Shown: positions 1 through 9,672, numbered from the stretch's first letter. The stretch: 64,000 nucleotides of DNA from Diplonema japonicum (GCA_964019335.1 OZ025686.1:434001-498000), one strand, 5' to 3'. The notes: generated by a model not told the origin, from the sequence alone. Numbers and translations are program-made.

Positions 1-867
1 GGGCCTAGTTAGGGCATTTGAAAACCTGAGGGGGCTGACTTTGAACACTTTGGAAACTTAGGGGGCGGGATTTGAGCGTTTTGAAGACTTAGGGGGTGGA
101 CTTTGAGCATTTTGGAAACTTAGGGGGCGGGATTTAAGCATTTCGAAAACTTAGGGGTCAAGATAGGACTCTACCCAATTTTTTTTTTTTGAAAAAGTTA
201 CATACGGAGGGATGCCGACAATCATCTCGAACAGAAGCGTACCGAAGCTCCACCAATCAACAGGTTTACCGTGCCCCTTGTTGAGGAGGATCTCCGGTGC
301 GAGGTATTCAGGTGTCCCGCAAAAGGTCTTTGTTCGCTCCGACTCTTTCATCATTTTAGACAACCCGAAGTCTGTTAACGCAATGTGCCCCTCAGCATCG
401 AGAAGTACATTCTCTGGTTTCAAATCCCTGTATACGATGCCACGGTCATGAAGGTATTGGATGCCCAGGGCGATTTCTGCAGCGTAGAATCTGGCCCGTT
501 CTTCATCAAACCGTTTTTCTTTTTTAAGGTGAGAGAACAGTTCCCCGCCGTTGGCGAAGTTCATGACAAGGTACAGCTTGTCAGCAGTTTGGAATGCGTA
601 TCTCATCTTAACGAGGAAGGGGTGGTTTGCTTTTTCCAATACTGCTCTCTCTGTTCTCGTGTGTTCTACCTCGTCCCGTTCAATCAGCATGTTCTTGTTT
701 AGGATCTTCATGGCGAGATAGTCGCCTGTTCCCTTTTGCTTCACCAGCAGGACTACCGCGTAGTTCCCTTCCCCGATTTTCGAGAGCATCTTGAAGTCAT
801 CTTTGCTCACCTTCTCCTTCCCTTCGGAACGCTTCGCCGCATCATTTTTTGAGTTCTTCCCCCCCAT
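1..867 (-). CDS. AGC-family Ser/Thr protein kinase, partial (3' end not in window)
   Basis: A protein kinase of the PKA/AKT/S6K/SGK group. The readable exon is 206-867, starting at ATG 867, and gives 221 residues before a GTATGT splice donor at 205-200. Visible landmarks are the glycine loop GEGNYAVV (32-39), catalytic Lys54, YRDLKPEN (146-153), DFG (166-168) and the activation segment TFCGTPEYLAPE (181-192) with a phosphorylatable Thr181. The N-terminus MGGKNS fits the N-myristoylation pattern MGxxxS, which would tether the kinase to membranes. An out-of-frame ATG at 880 opens a 12-codon upstream ORF. The rest of the C-lobe and the AGC tail lie beyond the left edge or after an unusually long intron. 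I cannot tell which AGC subfamily it is. Confidence 0.8.
20..165. repeat. 31-bp tandem repeat, about four diverged copies
   Basis: Units of about 31 bp begin near 20, 51, 82 and 113 and share the core CTTAGGGGGCGGGATTT, with substitutions between copies. The block lies just beyond the 5' splice site that ends the readable part of the neighbouring kinase gene. It is therefore either inside a longer intron of that gene or downstream of a truncated gene. No coding potential is seen. Confidence 0.75.
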
Positions 868-977
868 AGCAGCCACCCATCACGGTGTACCTTATTATTA
901 TTATTATTTTTTTTTTTTTTGAGAATCGTGAGAAGAAAAAAAAAAAAGAAAAAAAAAACTTAATTACAGGTGTATGT

Positions 978-2003
978 TTAAAGATCGCCCCTTCCAGGTG
1001 GGGCGGAGAGGGGTCGGGTTGGCATTGTGTGAGATTCGAAACGGGTTTGGTGGTGCGTGACTGGCGACTGGGCATAACGGTCGCCTCGGAAGAGGGAGGA
1101 ATGAAAGTAGTTTTTCTGGGTCATTTCTCGTTTTCTCTTCATCTGTTCACGGTGGAGCTCCCTGTTGTGCTGTTCTTTGATGAGGAGGAACTTCGCCTCC
1201 CGCCTTTCCCTCATCACGGTGTTGAGCGACTCGTGTTCCTTCTTGCGGGCTTCCATTTGACTGTGGAGCTTCTCCGTCTTGTTCTCTTCTGCAAGAATCC
1301 TCCGCTTCTTTTTGTTATCGGTAGATTCCCTGATGTGCGAATGAAGCAGGAAACGGTTCCCTTCCACGATTTTTTTTTTGACGCGTTCTTTACGGAGTTG
1401 TTCGGATTTTCCGTTTTTAACATGGGCTAGCTTGTCTTGTTTTGCCCGTTCCACTGCAAGATGCTTTCGCTCGCGAGATAGTTCTGACTGTCGTTTCATT
1501 TCCGTGACCTCCTGGACGCGTTGCTGTGTGTGGAGCTCGATTTCTCGTCGCCACTCTGAACGGTCTTTTTCCATCTTCAGTTTTCTGTTTTCCACTTCTC
1601 GTTCTCGTTTCTCTTTTCGTTGTTCTTGTGCTTTTTCTGCACGGAGTTTTTGCCCTGTTCTCTCTCGGACCAGGGTGTCCCTCCAGTCTTCTCTGCGTTT
1701 CTCCATCATCTCTGCCATTGCCTTTTCCTGTTCTTTCCGTTTCACAAGTTGTTTCTCTGCCTGTATTTGTTTCCTTATCTGTTCGTCCTCGTACTCTTTT
1801 TTTCTCTCTGCGGCTGCGTTTTTCACCAATGCGAAGAGCCTCTCCTCCTCTATTAGTTTCTCTCGTTTTTGCGACAACTTGCTCCTTCGCCAAGCACGCT
1901 GCGATTGCCTTTGGTACTCCCGTATGGCTTTGTCACTGTCGCCCCCTAGTCCAAACGTGCCTTTGCCTAGAGACTCGATATCCTCTCCTTCTGCAATTTC
2001 CAT
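978..2003 (-). CDS. Basic coiled-coil protein, 341 aa
   Basis: A single-exon ORF from ATG 2003, which directly follows an oligo(A) run on the coding strand, to TAA 978. After a short acidic N-terminus (MEIAEGEDIESLGKG) the protein is almost entirely charged heptad-like helix rich in Lys, Arg, Glu and Gln (about residues 25-310). It closes with a Pro/Ser-rich tail (TRPLSAPPGRGDL). A possible acceptor, TTTCACGGCAG, lies about 20 nt upstream of the start. Proteins of this shape are frequent among flagellar and cytoskeletal components, but I recognise no family signature. The cytoskeletal role is inference only. A longer upstream reading frame exists but has no support. Confidence 0.65.
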   Translation of the reverse strand: MEIAEGEDIESLGKGTFGLGGDSDKAIREYQRQSQRAWRRSKLSQKREKLIEEERLFALVKNAAAERKKEYEDEQIRKQIQAEKQLVKRKEQEKAMAEMMEKRREDWRDTLVRERTGQKLRAEKAQEQRKEKREREVENRKLKMEKDRSEWRREIELHTQQRVQEVTEMKRQSELSRERKHLAVERAKQDKLAHVKNGKSEQLRKERVKKKIVEGNRFLLHSHIRESTDNKKKRRILAEENKTEKLHSQMEARKKEHESLNTVMRERREAKFLLIKEQHNRELHREQMKRKREMTQKNYFHSSLFRGDRYAQSPVTHHQTRFESHTMPTRPLSAPPGRGDL

Positions 2004-2305
2004 TTTTTTTCTCCCTTCTTTCTTCTGCCGTGAAATATAATGAAGAAAATTGGATAAGAAATGAAGTAAGTTCACAAAAAAAAAACAAAAAGAGTAGGTA
2101 AGGAGAGGGCGGGTTTCTTTTTTTTTTTTTTTTTTTTAGACGCCTTTTTATTCCCCCCTTTTAACTTGTTTCCTAAGGGAAGCAAGATAAAAAAAAATGG
2201 GGGGAAAAAAAGAGAAAAAAACAATGGGAGATGTCCAAAAAAAAAAAAAGAATTTTTTTTTTAAAAAAGAACTAAATAACAGCCCACCAGCAAGAAGGAA
2301 ATGTC

Positions 2306-2340
<35 letters not shown>
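2004..2340. other. Low-complexity intergenic stretch
   Basis: A 337-bp gap with A/T homopolymers (a T run near 2120-2138 and about 30 A at 2310-2340) and no recognisable feature. On the coding strand the last run is a T tract directly after the TGA of the HIRAN gene. Confidence 0.6.
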
Positions 2341-2343
<3 letters not shown>

Positions 2344-2832
2344 GAACATAAAAGGAGCCGCCTGTCGGAAGCCAGAGCAGCCCGTGAGGGTGGGTATCAA
2401 GCCGTTAGATATATGGTGGTAGATTGTACGGATGAAGAGGAGGAGGGAGAGAGCAGTCGGTGAAGGCGATGTCAAGGGGGCTACAGAGACGCTAATAAAG
2501 CCTTGATCCAGGAGAGGGGCAAGGATGCAAGCCACGCCACGAGGTATATGCCCTACTTGGTGATTCTTTGTTGCATTTAGCACCTTTATGGCATAAGAAT
2601 CGTGGGCATTGCCTGGCTCCCTCTCCAGAGCAAGAATATCCCCCACCTCCACCCCTCCCTTGTAGTACTTCAGCCCTACTGCACTAGTCTCTATAGTTCC
2701 TGCAACCATCTCTGTGTTGCCTACATCGCTCCTGGTGATATTCCCGTTTATAAAAAAGAAACCTGTCCTGCTGTTCCGTGGTGCGTCCTCTTGCTCAGTG
2801 CTGACTTCTCCTTTTAATGTCGCGAGTGGCAT
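2341..2832 (-). CDS. Stand-alone HIRAN-domain protein, 163 aa
   Basis: HIRAN domains bind single-stranded 3' DNA ends and are best known at the N-terminus of the Rad5/HLTF family of SWI2/SNF2 replication-repair helicases. Here the domain covers about residues 44-118. It shows the family pattern VGLKYYKGGVEVGD, LEREPGNAHDSYAIKV and QVGHIPRGVACILAPLL. No helicase, RING or nuclease domain follows, so the protein is either a stand-alone HIRAN protein or a fragment of a larger ancestor. The last 45 residues look unstructured and end at TGA 2341. ATG 2832 directly follows a long poly(A) tract on the coding strand. A CTCAG acceptor lies further upstream. A role in DNA end recognition is inferred from the family only. 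Confidence 0.7.
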
Positions 2833-2904
2833 TTTTTTTTTTTTTTTTTTTTTTTTAAATGTAACTGAGGGTTGTGTGGACACATATGACGGGACCCATC
2901 CCAG

Positions 2905-4130
2905 TATCTAGTCGAGCCGCCGTGGCACCATGCCATGAAGGGGCATGCAACCCGGTGTGGCCGACAGGGGTAAAGAACAAATATGAAAAAGAGAGGTTTT
3001 CTTCTCACCTCTCGGGACATTTGAACAGGAGTCACAGCACCATGGAAAGCTGAGTCCATGCCTGATGAACCTTTATATTCGGCACCTACAACAGGCGGTG
3101 GAAAGAAGGGGGTGGGAGGTGGTGTTTTTTTTTTTTATGTTTCAGTCAATATTTAATCCAACTGTATCTGTTGTATTCTCAGCGGAAGTGAAGGGGATGA
3201 GGAGGGGTGACCCTCCCTATCCACTCCCCCCTCAGACATTAAACCACAGATAATCAGTCATCACGCTCAGCAACAGGAAGACAGGCGAAAGGTCTACTAA
3301 GCCATGGAAGCTAGCCTACATTGGGAAATGGGGGAACCACCAGAAGCTCTTCTCACCTCTCGGGACATTTGAACAGGAGTCACAGCACCATGGAAAGCTG
3401 AGTCCATGCCTGATGAACCTTTATATTCGGTACCCTAAAAAAAGTAAAAAACACATCTAGTCGAGCCGCCGTGGCACCATACCATGAATGGGCATGCAAC
3501 CCGGTGTGGCCAACAGGGGTAAAGAAAAAGATCGTTTTTCCTTTCACCTCTCGGGACATTTGAACAGGAGTCACAGTGGATTATCCTCGGTGCCCCCCCC
3601 CCCCCCCCCCCCCTATCCCTCTTGTTTCCCCCTCTTCCGCTCTTCAAACATTCTTTTTTTTTACCTCTCGGGACATTTGAACAGGAGTCACAGCACTATG
3701 AATAGCTGAGTCCATGCCTGATGAACCTTTTTGTTTTGGGACAGTCAAAACTATTCCTCCACTTATTTTTCGCCACATCTAGTCGAGCCGCCGTGGCACC
3801 ATGCCATGAAGGGGCATGCAACCCGGTGTGGCCGACAGGGGTAAAGAACAAGATCGTTTTTCTTCTCACCTCTCGGGACATTTGAACAGGAGTCACAGCA
3901 CCATGGAAAGCTGAGTCCATGCCTGATGAACCTTTTTTGTTTTCATCACAAGGAACGTCTCAAAACCCGGTGTACAGTGAGGGGCAACAATAATTGTTTT
4001 CAGTCCATATTTAATCCAACTGTATCTGTTGTATTCTCAGCGGAAGTGAAGGGGATGAGGAGGGGTGACCCTCCCTATCCACTCCCCCCTCAGACATTAA
4101 ACCACAGATAATCAGTCATCACGCTCTCCC
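2905..4130. repeat. Array of three structured repeat modules (alpha, beta, gamma)
   Basis: Three unrelated module types recur. Alpha (about 70 bp, core GTCGAGCCGCCGTGGCACC) is at 2909-2975, 3457-3527 and 3778-3847. Beta (about 70 bp, core CTCGGGACATTTGAACAGG) is at 3005-3073, 3355-3424, 3546-3577 (truncated), 3662-3727 and 3868-3933. Gamma (about 128 bp, starting TTCAGTC and ending ATCACGCTC) is at 3141-3268 and 3999-4126. Copies are almost identical, which implies recent duplication or homogenisation. Each module can fold: beta holds a 6-bp CATGGA/TCCATG hairpin, gamma pairs GGGAGG with CCTCC, and alpha has nested CACC/GGTG and TGCC/GGCA arms. No reading frame survives across copies because the beta-alpha linker length changes by a non-multiple of three. 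I do not recognise a known RNA or transposon. Confidence 0.8.
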
Positions 4131-5264
4131 CTATTCTTACGTGTCGCTTGTGGTATTGTTTGGGGGGGGGGAATAAAAGAAGAAGAAGAAAACTGTAAAT
4201 AATAAAATAACGGGGGGAGAGGGGAGAAAGCTGGTACTCTATGAATGTTACTTTACACAGGCAATATCAAGAGTATAAAAAAAAATAAAATAAAAAATAA
4301 AAGAAGTTTTAGTACAAGGGTCTGTCAGGGGTTGTTATTAAATGGAAAGTGTAGGGGGGAGGGGGATATAAGGATAAGAGAAAAAAAAGAATGAAATTTC
4401 CAGGCAACGGCTTTAATAGTTGTTAACAAAGCACAGTGCTCAAGAGAAGAAGAAAAAAGGGAGAAAGTAGGAAAAATGGACGGAAGGGAAGGTAAGAGCA
4501 AACGAGATTAGATTATTTTAAAAAAGAAATATATATTAAAAAAAAAAGCTCCCCTCATTCTCTTTCTCGGCAAAAAAAGAGAAAGGGGGGAACGGATTGA
4601 CACAGGGAATAAAAAAAAAGAATAGAAATCATAAATAAGTGTAAATGAATTTCTTAGTGACCTTTAAAAAATAGGATGGGAGGGGGAGTCATAGATGAAA
4701 GGGAATAGGCTCGGCTAAGATGGGACAGGCTAACGGTAACGGGCCTGTATAGGGGTAAGCCCTCCTTTCGGCGTTGCTTTGTTAAAAAAGAAAACAGAAA
4801 AAAAAAATGAAACGGAGTGAGAGAGCCAAGAAGAGTAAGAGAGAGAGAAAAAATCCCCCCCACCCCTCCCCTGTCTCTCCCTGACGAGGAATGGAGTACT
4901 TTGTCCTTTTTTTTTTTTACTCCTTCCCCCCCCTTTTTTTTCCCCCCTTTTAAAAAGGGAGTTACATGATAATTCTTAAGAAAAAGAAACGAGAAAGAAA
5001 AAAAAACTTTAAGTGAAAACATAGAATAATAGACAAGAAAAAAAAAATTTTTTTTTTGAAGAGGGAGATAAAAGTAGACATTTATTGGGGGTTATGTTAT
5101 TATTATTATTTTTTTTTTCTCGAGAAACGTTGGGGAAAGTTGTGCAACGAGCCACATCGACTTCCCATGCCACCTATAACCTCTTCAAAGAAGAGACCAA
5201 GGCACAGTCTGGTAAGAGGTGAAAAAAAAAAAAACACAGAAAAAAAACAAATTCACATCACCCA
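4131..5264. other. Low-complexity intergenic DNA without a recognisable gene
   Basis: A/T homopolymers, G-rich runs and short purine tracts. Translation in all frames gives only low-complexity peptides. I see nothing functional here. Confidence 0.55.
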
Positions 5265-6290
5265 TCAGGCAGTAACTTCCATAGCATACGACGTCCCCCT
5301 AGAGATAATTGGGGGTGGTGGCACATGCGAACCACACACAAGACCCCCTGTCAAATGCCCACTCTCCTGCTTCACACTGTGCAAATTCAACACGAACGGG
5401 TGCTTACACATCTCCTTCGCCCGCAGCCTTTTCATAGGCTGATACGTCAACAGCCCCTTAAGCAGATCTAAGAACTCTGAATCGTGACCTACATGATTTT
5501 CCAAATAACTTGTTTTAACAGGAGGGTAAGGAGCGGGGTAGTTGACACCGGGTATGGCACCGAGCTTCTCTGTGATGAGGGAAATGTGTAGAGCGTCTCC
5601 AGAACTCACTCCGAAAAGAGGTTTCCCAATGTAGACCTCATACAGTATGCACCCAAGGGACCACATGTCGGTGGGATGCTTCCAACCTTTTTTCGTCAAA
5701 ACTTCAGGTGAACGGTACGGCCTTGTTGTTATCAAAGAAGTCCCATCGCGGCCCTCAATGTGAAACGCAGAATTCCCGAAATCACCAATTGTCCAGCTGT
5801 TCCCAAGACCTGGTGAACTGGGGTCGTCGACGAGAATGTTGTCAGGTTTGAGGTCAGTGTGGATCAGCGCGCACCTACCGTGTAGAAATGTCAGGGTTTC
5901 AGCCATTTGTTTTGCGAGGTTCTGAACCTCTTGTCTTTTTACGAAGCCTGGTTTTACGCCGAACCGCCGTTTGGACAGGGACGGGCCAAGGAGCTGCATC
6001 ACAAGGCAGCACTTGTCCCTCCACATGAAGGAGGCTCTTAGTCTAATTATCTTCTTGTTGCCCTTCTTGTCCGCCTCCAGTATGTGCTTCAGCATCATTT
6101 TCTCTGTCTTCGCGTCCTCGACGTAGTCCCAGCCAAGCATCTTCACAGCTACATTCCCACCGGTTTTAAGATCCCTGGCTTTGTACACACTGGCAAAATT
6201 CCCCTTCCCCGCCAGTGATAAAATCCTGTATCTGTCGTCGATCACCGCATCGATGGGACTGTGATGGTGTTGACCTGAGGTCTGCCACAT
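5265..6290 (-). CDS. CLK/LAMMER-type (CMGC) protein kinase, 341 aa
   Basis: CLK or LAMMER kinases phosphorylate SR splicing factors and are usually nuclear. The ORF runs from ATG 6290, preceded by nine A on the coding strand, to TGA 5265. Landmarks: glycine loop GKGNFASVY (28-36), Lys50, HTDLKPDNILV (144-154), DFG (170-172), and TRPYRSPEV (189-197) in place of the CLK STRHYRAPEV. HISLITEKLGAIPG (235-248) occupies the position of the diagnostic EHLAMMER motif but is diverged. The catalytic Arg of HRD is Thr, as in many CLKs. There is almost no N-terminal extension, and the last 40 residues are Pro/Gly-rich. A DYRK- or SRPK-related assignment is possible but less likely. Confidence 0.85.
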   Translation of the reverse strand: MWQTSGQHHHSPIDAVIDDRYRILSLAGKGNFASVYKARDLKTGGNVAVKMLGWDYVEDAKTEKMMLKHILEADKKGNKKIIRLRASFMWRDKCCLVMQLLGPSLSKRRFGVKPGFVKRQEVQNLAKQMAETLTFLHGRCALIHTDLKPDNILVDDPSSPGLGNSWTIGDFGNSAFHIEGRDGTSLITTRPYRSPEVLTKKGWKHPTDMWSLGCILYEVYIGKPLFGVSSGDALHISLITEKLGAIPGVNYPAPYPPVKTSYLENHVGHDSEFLDLLKGLLTYQPMKRLRAKEMCKHPFVLNLHSVKQESGHLTGGLVCGSHVPPPPIISRGTSYAMEVTA

Positions 6291-6407
6291 TTTTTTTTAA
6301 TATATATTCCCCCTCTTTTTTTTTTTTTTTTTTTTTTTTGTGTAACCTTTTTTTTTTTTTTTTTTCAAAGTAAAAGAACACATTTAAAAAAAGGGGGGGG
6401 GAAACAA

Positions 6408-6878
6408 TCACAGTTCTATATTTTCCTGTGAATAATACTGCCCGTGCTTCTCTCCCTTCCCCTCGTACGTGTCGTCTGAGCTTGATGTGAAGACATAGGT
6501 CCATGTGTGGTTGCTTTTAATGTTGGAGTAGATGCCTGTCCCGTCTTGGAACGACCCGGTTCCTGATCCGCCCTCTGCGGTGATTGTTCCTTTGTAATAT
6601 TCGTGAATGGTGTCACCTGAGGGGTTTTTAAATTCGCACCAACCCGCGGTTTGACTGTCGTCTGGGGAGCCAGGGGTCATCCCCACACAGCTAGCTGTCA
6701 TCTCTCCAAAAATGTTGTTGCCTTTCGTCTGAAGGGTCATTTCCTCCACCTCTGCCCACCGCCCTTGTCCTATCGGCACGGACTGCAGAATCGACCCCTT
6801 GTCTGTAAATGTCAGGGAAAAATCTGTTCTTCCTTCGCTCGCGAGACAACTGGCTGCGATCAATAGTGTTGTGTACAT
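6408..6878 (-). CDS. Small secreted protein with a signal peptide, 156 aa
   Basis: ORF from ATG 6878 to TGA 6408. The first 14-16 residues (MYTTLLIAASCLASEG) look like a short signal peptide with an AxA-like cleavage region. The mature part has few Cys (two in the centre), alternating beta-like segments and GTGIYSNIKSNHTWTY near residues 115-130. That segment recalls the glycine-rich turn of small beta-barrel proteins such as the allene-oxide-cyclase-like group. This similarity is weak, and I assign no function. One NHT sequon could be N-glycosylated. It ends 117 bp downstream of the start of the CLK-type kinase gene, in the same direction. Confidence 0.55.
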   Translation of the reverse strand: MYTTLLIAASCLASEGRTDFSLTFTDKGSILQSVPIGQGRWAEVEEMTLQTKGNNIFGEMTASCVGMTPGSPDDSQTAGWCEFKNPSGDTIHEYYKGTITAEGGSGTGSFQDGTGIYSNIKSNHTWTYVFTSSSDDTYEGKGEKHGQYYSQENIEL

Positions 6879-7652
6879 TGTTAACTACTTTTTTTTTTCT
6901 CTTTTTTTCTCTATAAAAAAAAAAAAAAATTCACTATGATAGGAAACGAAGTGGTTAGCAACGGCCCGCAAAAAAAGAAAAAAAAATTTTAGAGCCTCTG
7001 CCGGGACGAGGTAATAAAACGCGGGGAAAAAAAAAACAAAAAAATAAATAAAAAATGTTATCACAAATATAAAAAAAAGAAATCATAAGGAGAGTGTGGA
7101 GGGGGGAGGGAAGAAGGGAAGAAGAAGAAGAAGAAAAAAAAAAAAAAAACAACTTTGCTGGACAGGACAAAAAAAAAACAAAAAAATTTTTTTTCTCGAG
7201 AAGGTGTGAAAAAAAACTTTTTCTTTTGCAGACAAGTATTTAAAAGGGAGGGGTGTTCTTTTACCCCTTCAGGACACATAGGATGGAGCGTTTGGCACAG
7301 TGGCAAAAGCAGAAACATGGCCATCAACAAAAGAATAAGTAACTTTGAACAAAAAGAAGAAAGGAAACAGCACCCGTAGACTTACCTCTGTCCCACTCTT
7401 ATCTTAGTTGCTTATCTATAGAAAGAACTCAGAGACAGAAGAGAAAAAAAAACGCTGAAACTTAAATTAAAGGGCAGAAGAACAGGAAAAAAAGAAGAAA
7501 AAAATTATTGCGTGATTCAATTTAAGAGAAGAAAAGGGAAAAAACCCCGAACAAAAAAAGGAATAATTTCTTCCCCTCTCGCGCTTCCCTTTTACAAGGT
7601 TTTTTTTTTTCCTTAATGGGAATAAGTGCTAGCAACAAACCCATCAATGAAG

Positions 7653-7689
<37 letters not shown>

Positions 7690-7940
7690 CTGTATTTTTT
7701 TTTTGGTTTTTTTCTTTTTAATACAACTACGTGGTTTTTTTTTTTGTTTTTGTTTTGTTATTATTAGTGTTCGCTTTTTTTTTTTTTTTTTTTTTCCCCG
7801 GTTGATTCTCCTCTTTGTATCTCCGCCCCCCCACAAAAAAAAACACCTGCTGTGGGGGGTGTACTAAACTAAACACCTTCGCGACAAACATTTAAGACAG
7901 AAAAAAAAAATAACCTACACCCATGGTTCCTCCCCCCTAC
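6879..7940. other. Homopolymer-rich intergenic DNA with one alpha-like element
   Basis: Contains long A and T runs (about 40 A near 7650-7687) and no credible coding segment. Bases 7247-7310 on the plus strand match the start of the alpha repeat module in diverged form (GTTCTTTTACCCC followed by GGACACATAGG). Confidence 0.5.
7247..7310 (+). repeat. Diverged alpha-like repeat element
   Basis: The plus strand reads GTTCTTTTACCCCTTCAGG then ACACATAGGATGGAGCG. The minus strand of the alpha modules reads GTTCTTTACCCCTGTCGG then CCACACCGGGTTGCATG. The shared pattern and the adjoining homopolymers suggest one family inserted in the opposite orientation. The similarity was judged by eye and is partial. 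Confidence 0.4.
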
Positions 7941-9200
7941 CTAGAAAGGCCTCCTTGCCCGCATATCCGGCGGTGTGGTCAGACCGTAGCCAGTAGGGGC
8001 GACGGCGGATCGGTGGGGTTGCTGTGCAGCACCGCTGCGAGATTGCTGCGCACCACCATAATGCGCTGGGCGTTGGTAAGCGTGGGCAGTAGTGTAAGGC
8101 GCGGCTCCTTTAAGGGAACCTTGCAGAGGTGCCTGAGGGTGCCCCACAGAGTTTCTTTTTTGCGGACTTGCCCCACCCGCACCCGTCCCACCCATCATAT
8201 TAAACACCAGCACCATAGCAGTTACGTTGTCCATGGAACCTGCCTGTAGAGCAGCGGCCGTCAGTGCTGCAGCCATAGCAGAGGGACCTCTCGCTGCGCT
8301 AGCAGCGCAGGTGTTGACAGCCTCCTGATTGGATAACACATCCCACACACCATCGCATGCAAGGATCATGAACTCGGAGTCTGTTGTGATGGCGATCTGC
8401 GTCACTTCTGGGACGTTGCCAACAGGCAGCGGCAGGCCTTCCATGAGAACACGTTCCCCGCCCTTCAGGCTGTAGTCGCCAAATGCTCTTGAAACCGCCA
8501 GGCATCCACCTACTCGGCCGAAGGCAATGAACCCGCCAGCTGCTTCCACACGTGCTGCCTCGCTTGGGTCTAATGGTTTGTGGTCTCTGCTCAGTGCTAC
8601 TGCCTGTCCCCGTTCGCTCATGACACCCCTGCAGTCCCCTAGGTTCACGATGTACGCGGTGTTGTTGAGGATGACGGCGGAGATGACGGCAGCCCCCCCA
8701 TCACGGCCCCTTATGGTCCTGTAGATGGACCTGTCCACTGCTGTGTACCACTCCGACAGCACGTCGCCTGGTGCTGCTGCAAGGCGTTTCCTGTCAATTT
8801 CTTTCAGCGTGTTTGGTAGTGCGTTTTGAAGCAAGTCGGCAACATGCCGACCTGAGTGGCCGTCGCACACGGAGTAGAGCCCCAGGGCATCCTGCGCCAC
8901 GTGGGTGTCCTCCATGTTGGGACGTCGGCCTTGTTCAGCATGTACACCACACGCAATGAAAGCCTGCCGTGTGAGGGGTGATCCTTTGGAGGTTATTACC
9001 TTCACAGGATTCCCCTTATGCACGGGGACAGGGACACCGGGGGAGATTTTTTGTGGGCCCTGTGGGCTTCCCTTCGTTGTCGGTGATGGGGATGTGTAGC
9101 TGAATATAGGATGGTGCTGGTTGTGGTGCCGTGCCCCTGATGGCGCTCCTGCGGCCGTCATGCTTTGTTGCCACCCGTGCCTTCCTCTCACGGGGTCCAT
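7941..9200 (-). CDS. PP2C-family Ser/Thr protein phosphatase (PPM), 419 aa
   Basis: Metal-dependent phosphatase that removes phosphate from Ser/Thr using two Mn/Mg ions. The fold spans about residues 80-335. Metal ligands and motifs are visible: NMEDTH (96-101), DGHSG (113-117, usually DGHGG), DGGAA (168-172, usually DGSTA), NLGDCRG (187-193), LAVSRAFGD (234-242), ACDGVWDVLSNQEA (281-294) and DNVTAMV (324-330). All metal-binding Asp and Glu residues are kept, so it should be active. The first 80 residues and the last 80 are Pro/Ser/Gln-rich and probably disordered. I chose ATG 9200 because the in-frame sequence upstream is low-complexity and Phe/Lys-rich. Stop TAG is at 7941. Confidence 0.85.
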   Translation of the reverse strand: MDPVRGRHGWQQSMTAAGAPSGARHHNQHHPIFSYTSPSPTTKGSPQGPQKISPGVPVPVHKGNPVKVITSKGSPLTRQAFIACGVHAEQGRRPNMEDTHVAQDALGLYSVCDGHSGRHVADLLQNALPNTLKEIDRKRLAAAPGDVLSEWYTAVDRSIYRTIRGRDGGAAVISAVILNNTAYIVNLGDCRGVMSERGQAVALSRDHKPLDPSEAARVEAAGGFIAFGRVGGCLAVSRAFGDYSLKGGERVLMEGLPLPVGNVPEVTQIAITTDSEFMILACDGVWDVLSNQEAVNTCAASAARGPSAMAAALTAAALQAGSMDNVTAMVLVFNMMGGTGAGGASPQKRNSVGHPQAPLQGSLKGAAPYTTAHAYQRPAHYGGAQQSRSGAAQQPHRSAVAPTGYGLTTPPDMRARRPF

Positions 9201-9672
9201 CACAGTATTGGGCCCCTCCCTCCTTTGTGTGATGTGGCTGGGAAAACCATGAAACGAAATAGAAGTATGAGAATAAAGTAAAATGAGATAGAAGAAACAC
9301 ATGGAACAGCGCGAAAATATCATCAAACAAAAAACAATTGCATTGCCACACTCGACATTTTTTTTTTCCTTCTTTTTTTTTTCCCCCTTCTTTTTTTTCT
9401 CGTTGGGGGAAGGGGGGAAAAAAAAGAAAAACAAAAAAAAAAAACGATTGACCACAATAGACAAGGTAATGGACACCCTCTTATTTCGCTTTTTCCTTCA
9501 TGGTTTCTTCTACTCTGTATTTTTTTTATCTTCCTTTTTTTCTCTTGAAATAATTTAAAAAAAAAACAAAAACAAAAAAAACAGACATTGTGTCTGAACG
9601 TGCTCGGTGTAAGGAAAAAAAAAAAAGAAAAACAAAAAAAAATCCTCACCCTTTTTTTTTTATTATTATTTT
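9201..9672. other. Low-complexity intergenic DNA
   Basis: A 472-bp gap with alternating T and A homopolymers. Part of it will be the 5' leader of the PP2C transcript and the 3' end of the dehydrogenase gene. Nothing else is seen. Confidence 0.5.

Noticed and set aside
3141-3268. Resemblance of the gamma module to U2 snRNA (GGTTTAATGTCTGA)
   Set aside because: The branch-site recognition GUAGUA, the Sm site and the rest of U2 are missing. The match is short and probably chance.
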